Positions 44,354-54,713 of a stretch of 64,000 nt of DNA are shown in pieces. A model generated the notes under the pieces. That model saw nothing but the letters and a program-made list of their open reading frames with translations, was not told where the DNA came from and did not search any database. Both the position numbers and the translations under genes were made by a program. Origin of the DNA: Asaia sp003994335 (GTDB lineage: Bacteria > Pseudomonadota > Alphaproteobacteria > Acetobacterales > Acetobacteraceae); the NCBI RefSeq assembly GCF_037151175.1, contig NZ_JBBCOR010000012.1, positions 57,249 through 121,248 on the forward strand, in the 5' to 3' direction. Numbering within the stretch: position 1 is the first letter of the stretch; each line of letters opens with the position of its first letter.

Positions 44354-46548
44354 GCATGATCGTCAACGCTGAACTCGCCGCCCGCTTCGGTCTCTCCGCT
44401 GAGGAATACCAGAAGGTTCTGGACATCATGGGCCGCGTGCCGAGCCTGACAGAACTCGGCATCTTCTCGGTCATGTGGTCCGAGCATTGCTCGTATAAAT
44501 CCTCACGCGTGCATCTCAAGACCCTGCCGACAACGGCTCCCTGGGTGATCCATGGACCGGGCGAAAATGCCGGTGTGGTCGATATCGGCGACGGGCTCGC
44601 CGCCGTCTTCAAGATGGAAAGCCATAATCATCCGTCCTTCATCGAGCCCTATCAGGGTGCGGCGACAGGTGTGGGGGGCATCCTTCGCGATGTCTTCACC
44701 ATGGGTGCGCGCCCCGTCGCCAATCTGAACGCGCTGCGCTTCGGCGACCCGTCTCTTCCGGTGACGCAGCGTGTGATCGATGGCGTCGTGCGCGGGATCG
44801 GGGGCTATGGCAACTGCGTGGGCGTGCCCACGGTCGGTGGTGAGATCAACTTCCATCCCGCCTATAACGGGAACCCGCTCGTCAACGCCATGACGGTGGG
44901 TATCGCCCGTCAGGATCGCATTTTCCTCTCGGCCGCTGCCGGGATCGGCAATCCGGTGGTCTATGTCGGCTCCAAGACCGGGCGTGACGGCATCCATGGT
45001 GCCACCATGTCGTCTGCGGAATTCGATGAACATGCGGCCTCGAAGCGCCCGACGGTGCAGGTGGGCGACCCGTTCACCGAAAAGCTGCTGATCGAGGCAT
45101 GCCTCGAACTGATGGCGACCGACGCGATTGTGGCCATCCAGGACATGGGAGCGGCTGGTCTGACGTCCTCTGCCGTAGAAATGGCAGGCAAGGGCGGGGT
45201 GGGTATCGAGCTCGACCTGGACAAGGTGCCGCAGCGCGAAACCGGCATGACGGCCTATGAGATGATGCTGTCCGAGAGTCAGGAGCGTATGCTCATGGTG
45301 CTCAAGCCCGAACGCACCGACGTGGCCCGTGCCATTTTCGAGAAGTGGGACCTCGATTTCGCGATCGTGGGCGTGTTGACCGACACGGCGCATATCACGG
45401 TCAAGCATCTCGGCAAGACGGAAGCCGATATCCCGCTGGCGCCGCTCGCTGACGAGGCTCCTCTCTATCACCGCCCGATGACCCATGCAGAAAAGCCGGG
45501 TCGTCTGGGTACGGTGGCCGATCCCGCGGGTGTCGAACATGCCCTGCTGACCCTGCTGGCCTGCCCGGATCTCGCCTCGCGCGCCTGGGTCTGGAACCAG
45601 TACGACAGCGGTGTGGGCGGCCAGACCGCACGCCGTCCTGGCGCAGCTGACGCCGCCATCGTGCGCGTTGAGGGCACGAAGCGCGGTCTTGCCATGACCA
45701 CGGATTGTACCCCGCGCTATTGTCAGGCCGATCCTCATGCAGGTGGCGCGCAGGCGGTCGCGGAAGCATGGCGCAATATCACAGCAACAGGCGCCCTACC
45801 TCTGGCCGTGACGGATAACCTGAATTTCGGCAATCCCGAGAAGCCAGAAATCATGGGTCAGTTTGCCGATGCCATCAAGGGCATGGGCGAAGCCTGCCGT
45901 GCGCTCGACTTCCCGGTCGTGAGCGGCAATGTCTCGCTCTACAACCAGACGAGCCATCCGAGCGGTCTGTCGCAGCCGATCCTGCCGACCCCCGCCATTG
46001 GCGCGATCGGTGTGATCGACGATGTGAGCAAGGCCATCGGTCTTGGCATGCCCGAGCACTGCGAGCTTGTGCTGATCGGTGAAATCCGCGGCGAGCTCGG
46101 TCAGTCGCTCTGGTTGCGCGAGATCTGCCACCGCGAGGATGGCGCCCCGCCGGTCATCGATCTTCACGCCGAGCGCCGTAACGGCGACTTCGTGCGCAAG
46201 ATGATCGGGGAAGGGCGCGTCGAGGCGTGTCACGACATCGCCGATGGGGGTTTGCTGGTCGCAGTCGCCGAGATGGTCATGGCCAGTGGCGTTGGGTGCC
46301 ATCTTGACAAGCCGCATTATGGCACGAGCCTGCACGCCTTCTATTTCGGTGAGGATCAGGCCTGTTACGTGATCGCCACCAAGCACGCTGCGGCCCTGAT
46401 CGATGCAGCGGAGAAGGCCCATGTTCCTGTGCGCCATCTGGGTCGTACAGGGGGTGATGCTCTGGTTCTGACCGATGGTATGTCGCTCTCGGCCGAGCGT
46501 ATGCGCAAGGTCAATGCCGAGTTCTTCCCCAAGCTGATGGAGCGCTGA
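44350..46548 (+). CDS. purL: FGAM synthase large subunit PurL
   Basis: 732 residues, the short bacterial form that needs PurS and PurQ. It carries FGAM synthetase motifs: SVMWSEHCSYKSSRVHLKTL, the ATP-binding KMESHNHPSFIEPYQGAATG and VGGILRDVFTMGARPVANLN, then YGNCVGVPTVGGEINFHPAY, and a second ADIGGLLVAVAE-like repeat (HDIADGGLLVAVAEM). Four bases overlap purQ; bolA follows after 3 bases. Confidence 0.97.
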   Translation: MSMIVNAELAARFGLSAEEYQKVLDIMGRVPSLTELGIFSVMWSEHCSYKSSRVHLKTLPTTAPWVIHGPGENAGVVDIGDGLAAVFKMESHNHPSFIEPYQGAATGVGGILRDVFTMGARPVANLNALRFGDPSLPVTQRVIDGVVRGIGGYGNCVGVPTVGGEINFHPAYNGNPLVNAMTVGIARQDRIFLSAAAGIGNPVVYVGSKTGRDGIHGATMSSAEFDEHAASKRPTVQVGDPFTEKLLIEACLELMATDAIVAIQDMGAAGLTSSAVEMAGKGGVGIELDLDKVPQRETGMTAYEMMLSESQERMLMVLKPERTDVARAIFEKWDLDFAIVGVLTDTAHITVKHLGKTEADIPLAPLADEAPLYHRPMTHAEKPGRLGTVADPAGVEHALLTLLACPDLASRAWVWNQYDSGVGGQTARRPGAADAAIVRVEGTKRGLAMTTDCTPRYCQADPHAGGAQAVAEAWRNITATGALPLAVTDNLNFGNPEKPEIMGQFADAIKGMGEACRALDFPVVSGNVSLYNQTSHPSGLSQPILPTPAIGAIGVIDDVSKAIGLGMPEHCELVLIGEIRGELGQSLWLREICHREDGAPPVIDLHAERRNGDFVRKMIGEGRVEACHDIADGGLLVAVAEMVMASGVGCHLDKPHYGTSLHAFYFGEDQACYVIATKHAAALIDAAEKAHVPVRHLGRTGGDALVLTDGMSLSAERMRKVNAEFFPKLMER

Positions 46549-46551
46549 CCC

Positions 46552-46782
46552 ATGCCAATGAGTGCCGAGGAAATCGAGCGTACGATCAAGGCTGCCCTGC
46601 CTGACGCCAGGATCGAGATCCACGATCTCGCCGGGGACGGGGATCATTATGCTGCCACCGTGACCAGCTCCGCTTTTGCGGGGCTGCCACGAGTGCGCCA
46701 GCACAAGCTGGTTTATGACGCCTTTGGCGGGCGTATGGGCACGGAGCTGCATGCGCTGGCCCTGAAGACTCAGACACCCTGA
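46552..46782 (+). CDS. BolA family protein
   Basis: 76 residues: EIERTIKAALPDARIEIHDL, DGDHYAATVTSSAFAGLPRV and the conserved RVRQHKLVYDAFGGRMGTEL helix with the His that shares an Fe-S cluster with a monothiol glutaredoxin. The CGFS glutaredoxin gene follows about 100 bases later, so the pair probably forms a BolA-Grx4 Fe-S/iron-sensing complex. It lies 3 bases after purL and is likely on the same transcript. Confidence 0.92.
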   Translation: MPMSAEEIERTIKAALPDARIEIHDLAGDGDHYAATVTSSAFAGLPRVRQHKLVYDAFGGRMGTELHALALKTQTP

Positions 46783-46886
46783 GGCGCTGATTACGCCCGA
46801 ATATTAACCCCCTGACAATAGAGACCGGTTGGGTCTATAATCTCGAGACGATAGACCCAGCGCGTTTTGCGCACAGGAGAGACCCC

Positions 46887-47222
46887 ATGGCTGAAGCCGT
46901 TTTCCAGCATATCCAGCAGCTGATCGATTCCAACCCCGTCATGCTTTTCATGAAGGGTGACAAGCTGTTCCCGCAATGCGGATTCTCGGCACGTGTTGTG
47001 CAGATCCTCGGCCATATGGGCGTGGATTTTGAGACTGCCAATGTTCTGGCCAGCGCCGAAATGCGTCAGGGCATCAAGGATTTCTCGCAGTGGCCGACGG
47101 TTCCCCAACTCTATGTCAAGGGCGAGTTCATCGGTGGCTGTGACATCGTGACGGACATGTTCCAGAGCGGCGAACTGGAGTCTCTTTTCGAAGAGAAGAA
47201 CATCGCCAAGAAGGTGGCGTGA
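46887..47222 (+). CDS. grxD: Monothiol glutaredoxin, CGFS type
   Basis: 111 residues. The active site CGFS lies in KLFPQCGFSARVVQILGHMG, and WPTVPQLYVKGEFIGGCDIV is the glutathione-binding segment. The type carries and delivers [2Fe-2S] clusters. A ribosome site CACAGGAGA precedes the ATG. It pairs with the BolA gene just upstream. Confidence 0.95.
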   Translation: MAEAVFQHIQQLIDSNPVMLFMKGDKLFPQCGFSARVVQILGHMGVDFETANVLASAEMRQGIKDFSQWPTVPQLYVKGEFIGGCDIVTDMFQSGELESLFEEKNIAKKVA

Positions 47223-47389
47223 TCTTGCCTTGATTAGGCCATAAATTCTGCGTTCTGCCATGGTTTTGACCCAAACTGTGGCAGAATTGCAACGCGCTCC
47301 GGTGGAGTGAAAATTATCTCCAAACGCCCCTTGTTGCTCCTTATTTCTCCCGCATAACCTGTCCCCAGGTCATTCAAAGGGAAGTAAAA

Positions 47390-47698
47390 ATGCGGCGTCT
47401 TTCGGTTCTCAAGCTTGCCACTTCAGTCATCGCCGCAGGAGCCGCCTTTGCTTCGCACGGTGCCAGCGCAAGAGAGATCACCGACTGGGAAGCTTCGAAG
47501 CTGACGCTCGATGCCCTGACCGCCACCCCGGTTTATCACCGCCCCGCCGTTTCCCATTCTCATCATGGTGCAACCGTTCATCAGGTCGCCTCTCATCGCA
47601 GCGTCGGTCAGTCGCGCAGTGCCCTGGTTCACACGGTCGTCTATCATGCCAAGGCTCCGGCGAGCGCCAAGGGTCATCACGCCCGCCGCCACGGCTGA
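47390..47698 (+). CDS. Small secreted His-rich basic protein, unknown
   Basis: 102 residues with a signal peptide (about 1-27, LATSVIAAGAAFASHGASA). The mature part is rich in His, Ser and basic residues (SHSHHGATVHQVASHRSVGQ, KGHHARRHG at the end), with no recognisable domain. AAGGGAAG lies close upstream of the ATG. The opening TDWEASKLTLDALTATPVYH may be the conserved part. Metal binding is possible from the histidines but unproven. It stands alone between grxD and yraN. Confidence 0.6.
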   Translation: MRRLSVLKLATSVIAAGAAFASHGASAREITDWEASKLTLDALTATPVYHRPAVSHSHHGATVHQVASHRSVGQSRSALVHTVVYHAKAPASAKGHHARRHG

Positions 47699-48055
47699 TC
47701 TTTCTCTCCCTGATATGACGGTTAGAGGCGCCTCCCGCAGCGCCTGACGTCTCCATACCCATTCAAGTCGCGCACGCGTGCTTTGAAGCTGATGTGAGGC
47801 GTCGCCCCCAGAGAGCGGGGCCTAGCGGGGTAGAAGGTGCCGATATCAGAGTGAGCGGACATCTCGTGACGTTCCTACCCAGTCACGACCGAAGACTCTT
47901 CCCCCGCTCTGCAACGATCAATGCGTCGAAAACGCCCGGTGAGTGGCCCCATTGTCTGTGGCCTGAGCCGATGAACCTAGCCGTCCGGTCATAGCAGGGA
48001 CGATACCATGCCCCACGATTGCGTTTCCGGGCGAATGGTGCGTTCCCAGCTTTCC
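47699..48055. other. Intergenic region without a convincing gene
   Basis: About 357 bases between the His-rich secreted protein and the end of yraN, which is on the other strand. Short open frames on both strands lack motifs and ribosome sites. No strong terminator was seen. Confidence 0.5.
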
Positions 48056-48412
48056 TCAGAACGCGCGCAGGATGTCTTCGCGCCATTCCAGTTTTCCCCA
48101 CTCGTCACGCATGATCAGATCGATCCGCACAGCCTCTCTGTGCCATTCAGGTCGGGTCTGGATCAGGTAATCAGCAGCCTGGAGAACCCGACGCTGTTGC
48201 GCAGCAGCCAGTGCGAAAGCAGCTTCCGTAAGGGATCTGCGTTGCTTGACCTCGACAAAGATCAGCGTGGTGGGAGAGGCGGCCACCACGTCGATCTCCC
48301 CAAGGGGCGTCCGGCAGCGCCTGGCCATAATGCTGAAGCCATGCTGCGCGATGAGCGCACAGGCATGACTTTCCGCTTCCTTACCCGCCATATGAGCGGC
48401 ACTTCCGCGCAT
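48056..48412 (-). CDS. yraN: YraN/UPF0102 family endonuclease-like protein
   Basis: 118 residues if it starts at the ATG at 48412; ATG codons at 48391 and 48490 are in the same frame, and the last lies inside hemB. Family segments: GFSIMARRCRTPLGEIDVVA (the E and D of the restriction-endonuclease-like core), TLIFVEVKQR with the ExK motif, and RRVLQAADYLIQTRPEWH. UPF0102 proteins have a Holliday-resolvase-like nuclease fold. A large palindrome covers the possible start sites. It follows hemB closely and is probably cotranscribed. Confidence 0.85.
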   Translation of the reverse strand: MRGSAAHMAGKEAESHACALIAQHGFSIMARRCRTPLGEIDVVAASPTTLIFVEVKQRRSLTEAAFALAAAQQRRVLQAADYLIQTRPEWHREAVRIDLIMRDEWGKLEWREDILRAF

Positions 48413-48421
48413 ATGGCGGGT
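48383..48421. repeat. Perfect nested palindrome over the yraN start
   Basis: ACCCGCCATATG (48383-48394) and CATATGGCGGGT (48410-48421) are perfect 12-bp inverted arms. The 15-base middle contains a further GCGG/CCGC stem. The whole folds into a hairpin of about 39 bases just past the hemB stop, containing two candidate yraN start codons. Confidence 0.85.
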
Positions 48422-48426
48422 AGACG

Positions 48427-49431
48427 TCACAGCTTTGAGTTCAAAAGCCGTGCGGCTTCCACAGCGAAATAGGTGAGGATCCCGTTGCATCCGGCCCGTC
48501 GGAAGGCCAGCAGGCTCTCGAGAATGGCACGGTCGCGGTCGAGCCAGCCATTCTGGATGGCCGCCATCATCATCGCGTATTCGCCTGATACCTGGTAAGC
48601 GAATGTCGGCACCGCGAAATTGTCACGGACGCGCCTGATGATATCGAGATAGGGCATCCCCGGCTTGACCATCACCATGTCAGCGCCTTCCTGCAGGTCC
48701 TGCGCAACCTCACGCAGGGCTTCGTCGCTATTGGCCGGGTCCATCTGATAGGTCTTCTTGTCGCCTTTCAGGAGCCCTCCGGAGCCGAGCGCATCCCTGA
48801 ACGGCCCATAAAAAGCAGAGGCATATTTTGCCGCGTAGGACATGATGCGCACATGTTCATGGCCAGCCTTGTCCAGCGCCGTACGGATCGCTCCGATACG
48901 TCCGTCCATCATGTCTGACGGGGCTATGATGTCGATCCCGGCCGCGGCCTGATTTTGCGCCTGCAACGCCAGTATTTCTACCGACGCGTCATTCACCACG
49001 TACCCATTCTCGATGAGGCCGTCATGGCCGTGATCGGTGTAGGGGTCGAGGGCTACGTCTCCCACCAGACCAAGGTCGGGGAAGAGACGTTTGATCTCCC
49101 GTGCCGCCCGACACATCAGATTGTCTGGATTTGTGGCCTCGCGACCCGTGGCATCGCGGATATCGGCGGGGGTGATCGGGAAGAGGGCAATCGCGGGAAT
49201 GCCCAATCCGACAGCTTCGCTCAGATGCGCCTCGAGCAGATCGACGCTGACGCGCGCGACGCCGGGCATGGAAGCCACCTCACTGCGCTGGTTCTGGCCG
49301 TCACAGACGAAGATTGGCCAGATCAGGTTGTCGGTGGTCAGCGTGGTCTCGGCCACCAGGCGACGCGTGAAGCCGTCAAAACGGTTGCGACGCGGCCTCG
49401 TGGTTGGGAAAGCCCCGGTGATCATCATCAC
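48427..49431 (-). CDS. hemB: Porphobilinogen synthase (HemB)
   Basis: 334 residues. Condenses two 5-aminolevulinate molecules to porphobilinogen for haem and corrinoid synthesis. Features: LIWPIFVCDGQNQRSEVASM, LVGDVALDPYTDHGHDGLIE (metal-binding region in the Mg/alphaproteobacterial type), DMMDGRIGAIRTALDKAG, and the Schiff-base lysines in SYAAKYASAFYGPFRDALGS and ADMVMVKPGMPYLDII. It overlaps the permease stop by 4 bases on the left of that gene and is followed by yraN. Confidence 0.97.
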   Translation of the reverse strand: MMMITGAFPTTRPRRNRFDGFTRRLVAETTLTTDNLIWPIFVCDGQNQRSEVASMPGVARVSVDLLEAHLSEAVGLGIPAIALFPITPADIRDATGREATNPDNLMCRAAREIKRLFPDLGLVGDVALDPYTDHGHDGLIENGYVVNDASVEILALQAQNQAAAGIDIIAPSDMMDGRIGAIRTALDKAGHEHVRIMSYAAKYASAFYGPFRDALGSGGLLKGDKKTYQMDPANSDEALREVAQDLQEGADMVMVKPGMPYLDIIRRVRDNFAVPTFAYQVSGEYAMMMAAIQNGWLDRDRAILESLLAFRRAGCNGILTYFAVEAARLLNSKL

Positions 49432-50885
49432 ATCTCCTTCGAGGTGAGTTTGCTCTTCTTGATCCCATAGGCGGCGTAGACGAACAGCCCCGCGCCCAGC
49501 CAGAGAACCAGCCGCAGCCAGGTCAGTCCGTCAAGGGACAGCATGACGGCTGCGCAGCTCAGGATTCCACAGATCGGCATCAACAGCCCGCCTGGCGCCT
49601 TGAAGATGCGCGGCCGCTCCGGTTCGCGCACACGCAGGATGAGCACGCCCACACAGACCAGTACGAAGGCAAGGAGCGTTCCGATTGACGTCATGTTGCC
49701 GAGCACGGAAATCGGAACGAGCCCCGCAAGCAGACATGTCACCACCAGGAAGATGAGGTGAGAGACAGCAGGCGCACGGGTACGCGGGCTGAGTCTGCCA
49801 AAAATGGCGGGAAGAAGCCCATCATGGGACATGGCGTAGAATACGCGCACCTGTCCCATGAGAAGCCCCATCAGTACGGAAATATAGCCGAACAGGATGC
49901 TGAATTTCAGCGCGCCCTGAAGCCAGAAGAGATGGGTTACGTCAATGGCGGTCGCGACCGGACTGCCGTCATTTTCCATCTGGCGATAATCGACCACGCC
50001 GGTCAGAACCAGAGCGAAGGCGATGTAGATGATCGTGCAGATGGCGAGACTGCCCAGAATGCCCACCGGCATTGTGCGACCCGGATTGCGGGCTTCCTGC
50101 GCCGTCGTGGCGATGATGTCGAAGCCGAGATAGGCGAAAAAGATCATGCCTGCTGCGCGCATGATGCCGGAGACGCCGAAATGTCCGAACTCGCCGGTAT
50201 TGGGCGGGATGAACGGCGTGTAATGGGCGCTCTGGATATAGGGTGTGCAGAAGACGATGAACGCGCCAACCACTGCGAGCTTGAGCACGACCACCACCGC
50301 ATTGATACGCGTCGATTCCGTAATACCGCGCAGCAGCAAAAGCACGATGACTACCAGCGCCGCCATGGCGGGAAGATTGATCCATCCATGGGCCGAGCTG
50401 CCATCGGGCAGGGTGACCATGGTCATCGGCGAGGCCATCCAGCGCGGATCGGGGTGGAGGTTCCATTGGCCCAGTATGGACGCCAGATAACTCGACCAGC
50501 TCGAGGCTACCGCCGCAGCACCCACGGTATATTCGAGCACAAGATCCCAGCCGATGATCCAGGCGACCAGTTCACCAAGTGTTGCGTAGGCATAGGAATA
50601 GGCCGAACCGGCTGTCGGGATCATGCTGGCCAGTTCGGCATAGCAGAATGCCGCAAAGCCGCAGGCGATGGCCGCTACGACGAACGCGAGAATGACGGCA
50701 GGTCCTGCATTATGGGCTGCCGCGATACCCGTCAGCGAGAAAAGTCCCGCGCCCACGGTTGTTCCGACCCCGAGAGCGATCAGGGAAAACGGCCCGATGA
50801 CACGATGAAGCCCGTGTTCAGCATGTTCGTCAGGGGCAACATCGATCGGTTTACGCCGCCAAAGGGCAGCGAGGGGCTGGGCCAT
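49428..50885 (-). CDS. Amino acid permease, APC (CAT/YfnA-like) family
   Basis: 485 residues, 12 to 13 membrane helices. APC signatures: SLIALGVGTTVGAGLFSLTG in helix 1, YAELASMIPTAGSAYSYAYA in helix 3, WIIGWDLVLEYTVGAAAVAS, and FFAYLGFDIIATTAQEARNP between helices 6 and 7. It resembles cationic amino acid transporters of the YfnA type. Its end overlaps hemB by 4 bases, unusual company for a haem gene. Substrate unknown. Confidence 0.9.
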   Translation of the reverse strand: MAQPLAALWRRKPIDVAPDEHAEHGLHRVIGPFSLIALGVGTTVGAGLFSLTGIAAAHNAGPAVILAFVVAAIACGFAAFCYAELASMIPTAGSAYSYAYATLGELVAWIIGWDLVLEYTVGAAAVASSWSSYLASILGQWNLHPDPRWMASPMTMVTLPDGSSAHGWINLPAMAALVVIVLLLLRGITESTRINAVVVVLKLAVVGAFIVFCTPYIQSAHYTPFIPPNTGEFGHFGVSGIMRAAGMIFFAYLGFDIIATTAQEARNPGRTMPVGILGSLAICTIIYIAFALVLTGVVDYRQMENDGSPVATAIDVTHLFWLQGALKFSILFGYISVLMGLLMGQVRVFYAMSHDGLLPAIFGRLSPRTRAPAVSHLIFLVVTCLLAGLVPISVLGNMTSIGTLLAFVLVCVGVLILRVREPERPRIFKAPGGLLMPICGILSCAAVMLSLDGLTWLRLVLWLGAGLFVYAAYGIKKSKLTSKEM

Positions 50886-51008
50886 TCAGTCTTCCTCTAA
50901 AACGTCTCGTCCGCGCTAAACGGGTTGGCGGCGGGGGGAAATCTGGGATATTGCCGTTCGTGATACGCCATTTTGTGCGTCTGTGCGCCCCCTCTGGGAG
51001 AGAAAAGA

Positions 51009-52316
<1,308 letters not shown>

Positions 52317-52386
52317 CCGCCTCCCTGCGGGCAATGTTCCGCAGGTTTGACCTCCAGCCTTTGCCTCTCTTCAGTCGGGCGGGGCC

Positions 52387-52413
52387 GGGTTCTCCCTCCC
52401 GTAGGGAGAACCC
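52387..52413. terminator. Bidirectional terminator hairpin between glyA and the aspartoacylase-like gene
   Basis: GGGTTCTCCCT and AGGGAGAACCC form a perfect 11-bp stem around a CCCGT loop, between two convergent gene ends. A TTTT run follows about 20 bases later on the plus strand. Confidence 0.65.
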
Positions 52414-52461
52414 CAGGGTGATATGTTTTGGTCGATGGGTGTGTCGCTGGAACCCAATCGC

Positions 52462-53493
52462 TCAGATGAGTCTGGCGAGCCTTACGGCAAGCTGTCCGCG
52501 TCTGACGCATAGATTGGGCATGATCAGGACGCAGTGATCATAGGGTGTGCAGATCTCGTCGTCGCCATCTGTCGCGATGAGTGTGCCTGCCTTCTCGATC
52601 ACGCTTCCGCCCTGAAAAGCTTCGGTGAAGGCAAAGCTGGCACTGCGCGCCACGACATTATCCGTCACCATGGCCTGATGCGCGGCGGCGGCATTCTCCG
52701 TGTCTTTCGCGCCGAAATGGAGGAACCCGGCATTATCGACGAAGTGACGAATGACGCGTTTGCTGATCTCGACCGTCTCCGCGCGCCAATGCTGCCCGGC
52801 TTCGAGCAACACGCTGCGCGCGCCGCCCGTCTGGGTCACGAAGCGGTTGTGCTCGATCAGCCGGGCGCCACCGACATGGCCCAGATCCGTGAGAGTCAGG
52901 AACGGTGTGTCGGATTGAGAGGAGAGGAGTCCTGCCAGCGTGACTGAACGGGCGGTCTGGGGGGAAATGAAGAGAGGCGCTGACTCCCAGAGCATGGAAT
53001 GCAAGTCAAGCAGCAGATCGCTGCGTTCTATGATTGGCAGCAATTCGATGGCGCGCTCCATCTCGACCGAGCCGGGCGCGTGAGAGAGGCGGTCGTGGGA
53101 CCAGACCCGGTTCAGATCCTCCGCGATGAAACGTGAGGCTGTAGGATTTTGAGGGGTGAATCGGTCAAACGCATCCATATTGGCAAAGACGACACGCAAG
53201 ACGCCGCATAACGGGCGTATGTCCTCGCGTAGCAGCGCATCGGCGGCTGCTGCTCCGGCAAATTCATTGCCATGAATGAGTGAGACGACCGTGATTTCAG
53301 GCCCCGCCCGTCCGCTATCGCGCTCGATCACGCCGGGAATACCATTATTGCCCGTCCGCCACTCAGTCAGATCTGGCGGTGTGATGAGTACAGGGAAATC
53401 AGGGAGGCGGCGCGGAAGGGTCAGATTGGGCAGGAGCCGCTGACGCCTGCGGCGCACGGGATGATGGTCGCGCGGGGAGGCGCCGCAACTCAT
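52462..53493 (-). CDS. Succinylglutamate desuccinylase/aspartoacylase family protein
   Basis: 343 residues from the ATG at 53493, which overlaps the argE stop by 4 bases; the open frame to 53568 lies inside argE. The zinc-carboxypeptidase-like core shows VSLIHGNEFAGAAAADALL (the HxxE zinc ligands), the ED-NR substrate motif in RFIAEDLNRVW, and the third ligand in SDLLLDLHSMLWE. The family hydrolyses N-acyl amino acids (N-acetylaspartate, N-succinylglutamate). Coupling to argE suggests a related deacylation, but this is inference. Confidence 0.85.
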   Translation of the reverse strand: MSCGASPRDHHPVRRRRQRLLPNLTLPRRLPDFPVLITPPDLTEWRTGNNGIPGVIERDSGRAGPEITVVSLIHGNEFAGAAAADALLREDIRPLCGVLRVVFANMDAFDRFTPQNPTASRFIAEDLNRVWSHDRLSHAPGSVEMERAIELLPIIERSDLLLDLHSMLWESAPLFISPQTARSVTLAGLLSSQSDTPFLTLTDLGHVGGARLIEHNRFVTQTGGARSVLLEAGQHWRAETVEISKRVIRHFVDNAGFLHFGAKDTENAAAAHQAMVTDNVVARSASFAFTEAFQGGSVIEKAGTLIATDGDDEICTPYDHCVLIMPNLCVRRGQLAVRLARLI

Positions 53494-54665
53494 GACGCCG
53501 CGCAAACGCGGCGGACCAGGCGTTCGATCATGGCATCGCAGCGATCGAGCTGATCGCGGGCGATCCACTCATCGGGTTTGTGGGCCTGGGCAATATCACC
53601 GGGACCGCAGACGATGGTGGGCAGTCCTGCCTGCTGATAGATCCCGGCCTCGGTCCCATAGGACACATATCCGGCAGAATTGCGCCCGGTAATCTGCTGC
53701 ATCAGCGAAACGAGCGGTGCGTCCGGAGCAAGATCCAGCGGTGGCAGATCGACCAGAGGCGTGTAATCAATCCCGCATTCCGGGCTCAACGCGCGCAGAG
53801 CGGCGTCGATGGGGGAAAGACGGTGCCGCAGACGCGCCAGGATCGCTTCGTTATCATCCCCGGGCACGGCACGCCACTCCACCTCGAAAGTGGCGTGCTC
53901 CGGGACGATATTGAGTATGCTGCCTCCTTTGGCCAAGCCAACTTGCATGGTGGTGTGGCTGGGCTCAAAGCCCGCCACATGAGGGCCGTCGCGCTCGAAC
54001 CCTTCCGCCATTTCTGCAATTTCGGCAATCGCCCGGCCCATTGCATGCAGGGCATTGGCTCCCAGAGCAGGCTGTGAGGAATGCGCAGGGCGCCCGCGTA
54101 CATCGATGCGGATAGTGAAGCGCCCTTTATGAGCGATGATCGGTGAGAGGAGCGTAGGTTCGCCCACGATGCAGAGATCCGGCATCAGATCACGCGCCGA
54201 TACATCCTCGATCAGATGGCGCGCCCCGTTGCAGGTGATTTCCTCATCGAAGGTGAAGAAAAGATGCACCGGCTTGACCAGGGGCAGGGCTGACAGGGTG
54301 GGTACTGCCGCAAGCATCGCCGCGACAAAGCCCTTCATGTCCGCTGAGCCGCGCGCGAAAAGTTTGCCGTCCTGCTCGCTCAGCGTGAAGGGATCTCGGC
54401 TCCAGTCCTGTCCATCCACCGGCACGCAATCGACATGCCCCGAGAGAGCCAGACCACCGCGCCCGACCGGGCCGAGAATCGCATGGAGATTCCACTTTCC
54501 GTCTTCTGGTCCATGGCTTCGTGTGTGGGGCACCGCATGGGCGTCCAGCCAGGATTCGATCCATTCGATGATCGGCGCCGTCGCGTTGCGGCTCGTCGTA
54601 TCGAATGAGACGAGCTTTTCCAGAATCGCAACGGTATCCATGGGACGGGCCTTGGGCGGGGTCAT
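53490..54665 (-). CDS. argE: Acetylornithine deacetylase (ArgE), M20 family
   Basis: 391 residues. The M20 zinc sites are visible: LALSGHVDCVPVDGQDW, LFARGSADMKGFVAAMLAA, FFTFDEEITCNGARHLI and DLCIVGEPTLL, with the dimerisation-domain GRPAHSSQPALGANALH. Hydrolyses N2-acetylornithine to ornithine in arginine synthesis. N-succinyl-diaminopimelate desuccinylase (DapE) is the main lookalike; DEEITCNGARHLI and DWSRDPF favour ArgE. It overlaps the next gene by 4 bases. Confidence 0.9.
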   Translation of the reverse strand: MTPPKARPMDTVAILEKLVSFDTTSRNATAPIIEWIESWLDAHAVPHTRSHGPEDGKWNLHAILGPVGRGGLALSGHVDCVPVDGQDWSRDPFTLSEQDGKLFARGSADMKGFVAAMLAAVPTLSALPLVKPVHLFFTFDEEITCNGARHLIEDVSARDLMPDLCIVGEPTLLSPIIAHKGRFTIRIDVRGRPAHSSQPALGANALHAMGRAIAEIAEMAEGFERDGPHVAGFEPSHTTMQVGLAKGGSILNIVPEHATFEVEWRAVPGDDNEAILARLRHRLSPIDAALRALSPECGIDYTPLVDLPPLDLAPDAPLVSLMQQITGRNSAGYVSYGTEAGIYQQAGLPTIVCGPGDIAQAHKPDEWIARDQLDRCDAMIERLVRRVCAAS

Positions 54666-54713
54666 GACAGGGAGTTTAGACCCCGCATGGGAGAAACCTC
54701 AAGGCCGCGTGAG

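Noticed and set aside
44503..45738. 411-codon minus-strand frame opposite purL
   Set aside because: purL has full motifs and operon overlaps; the opposite frame has His/Arg-rich composition typical of shadows.
49758..50900. 380-codon plus-strand frame opposite the amino acid permease
   Set aside because: It is antisense to a well-supported membrane transporter and has no recognisable domain; it arises from GC-rich codon use.
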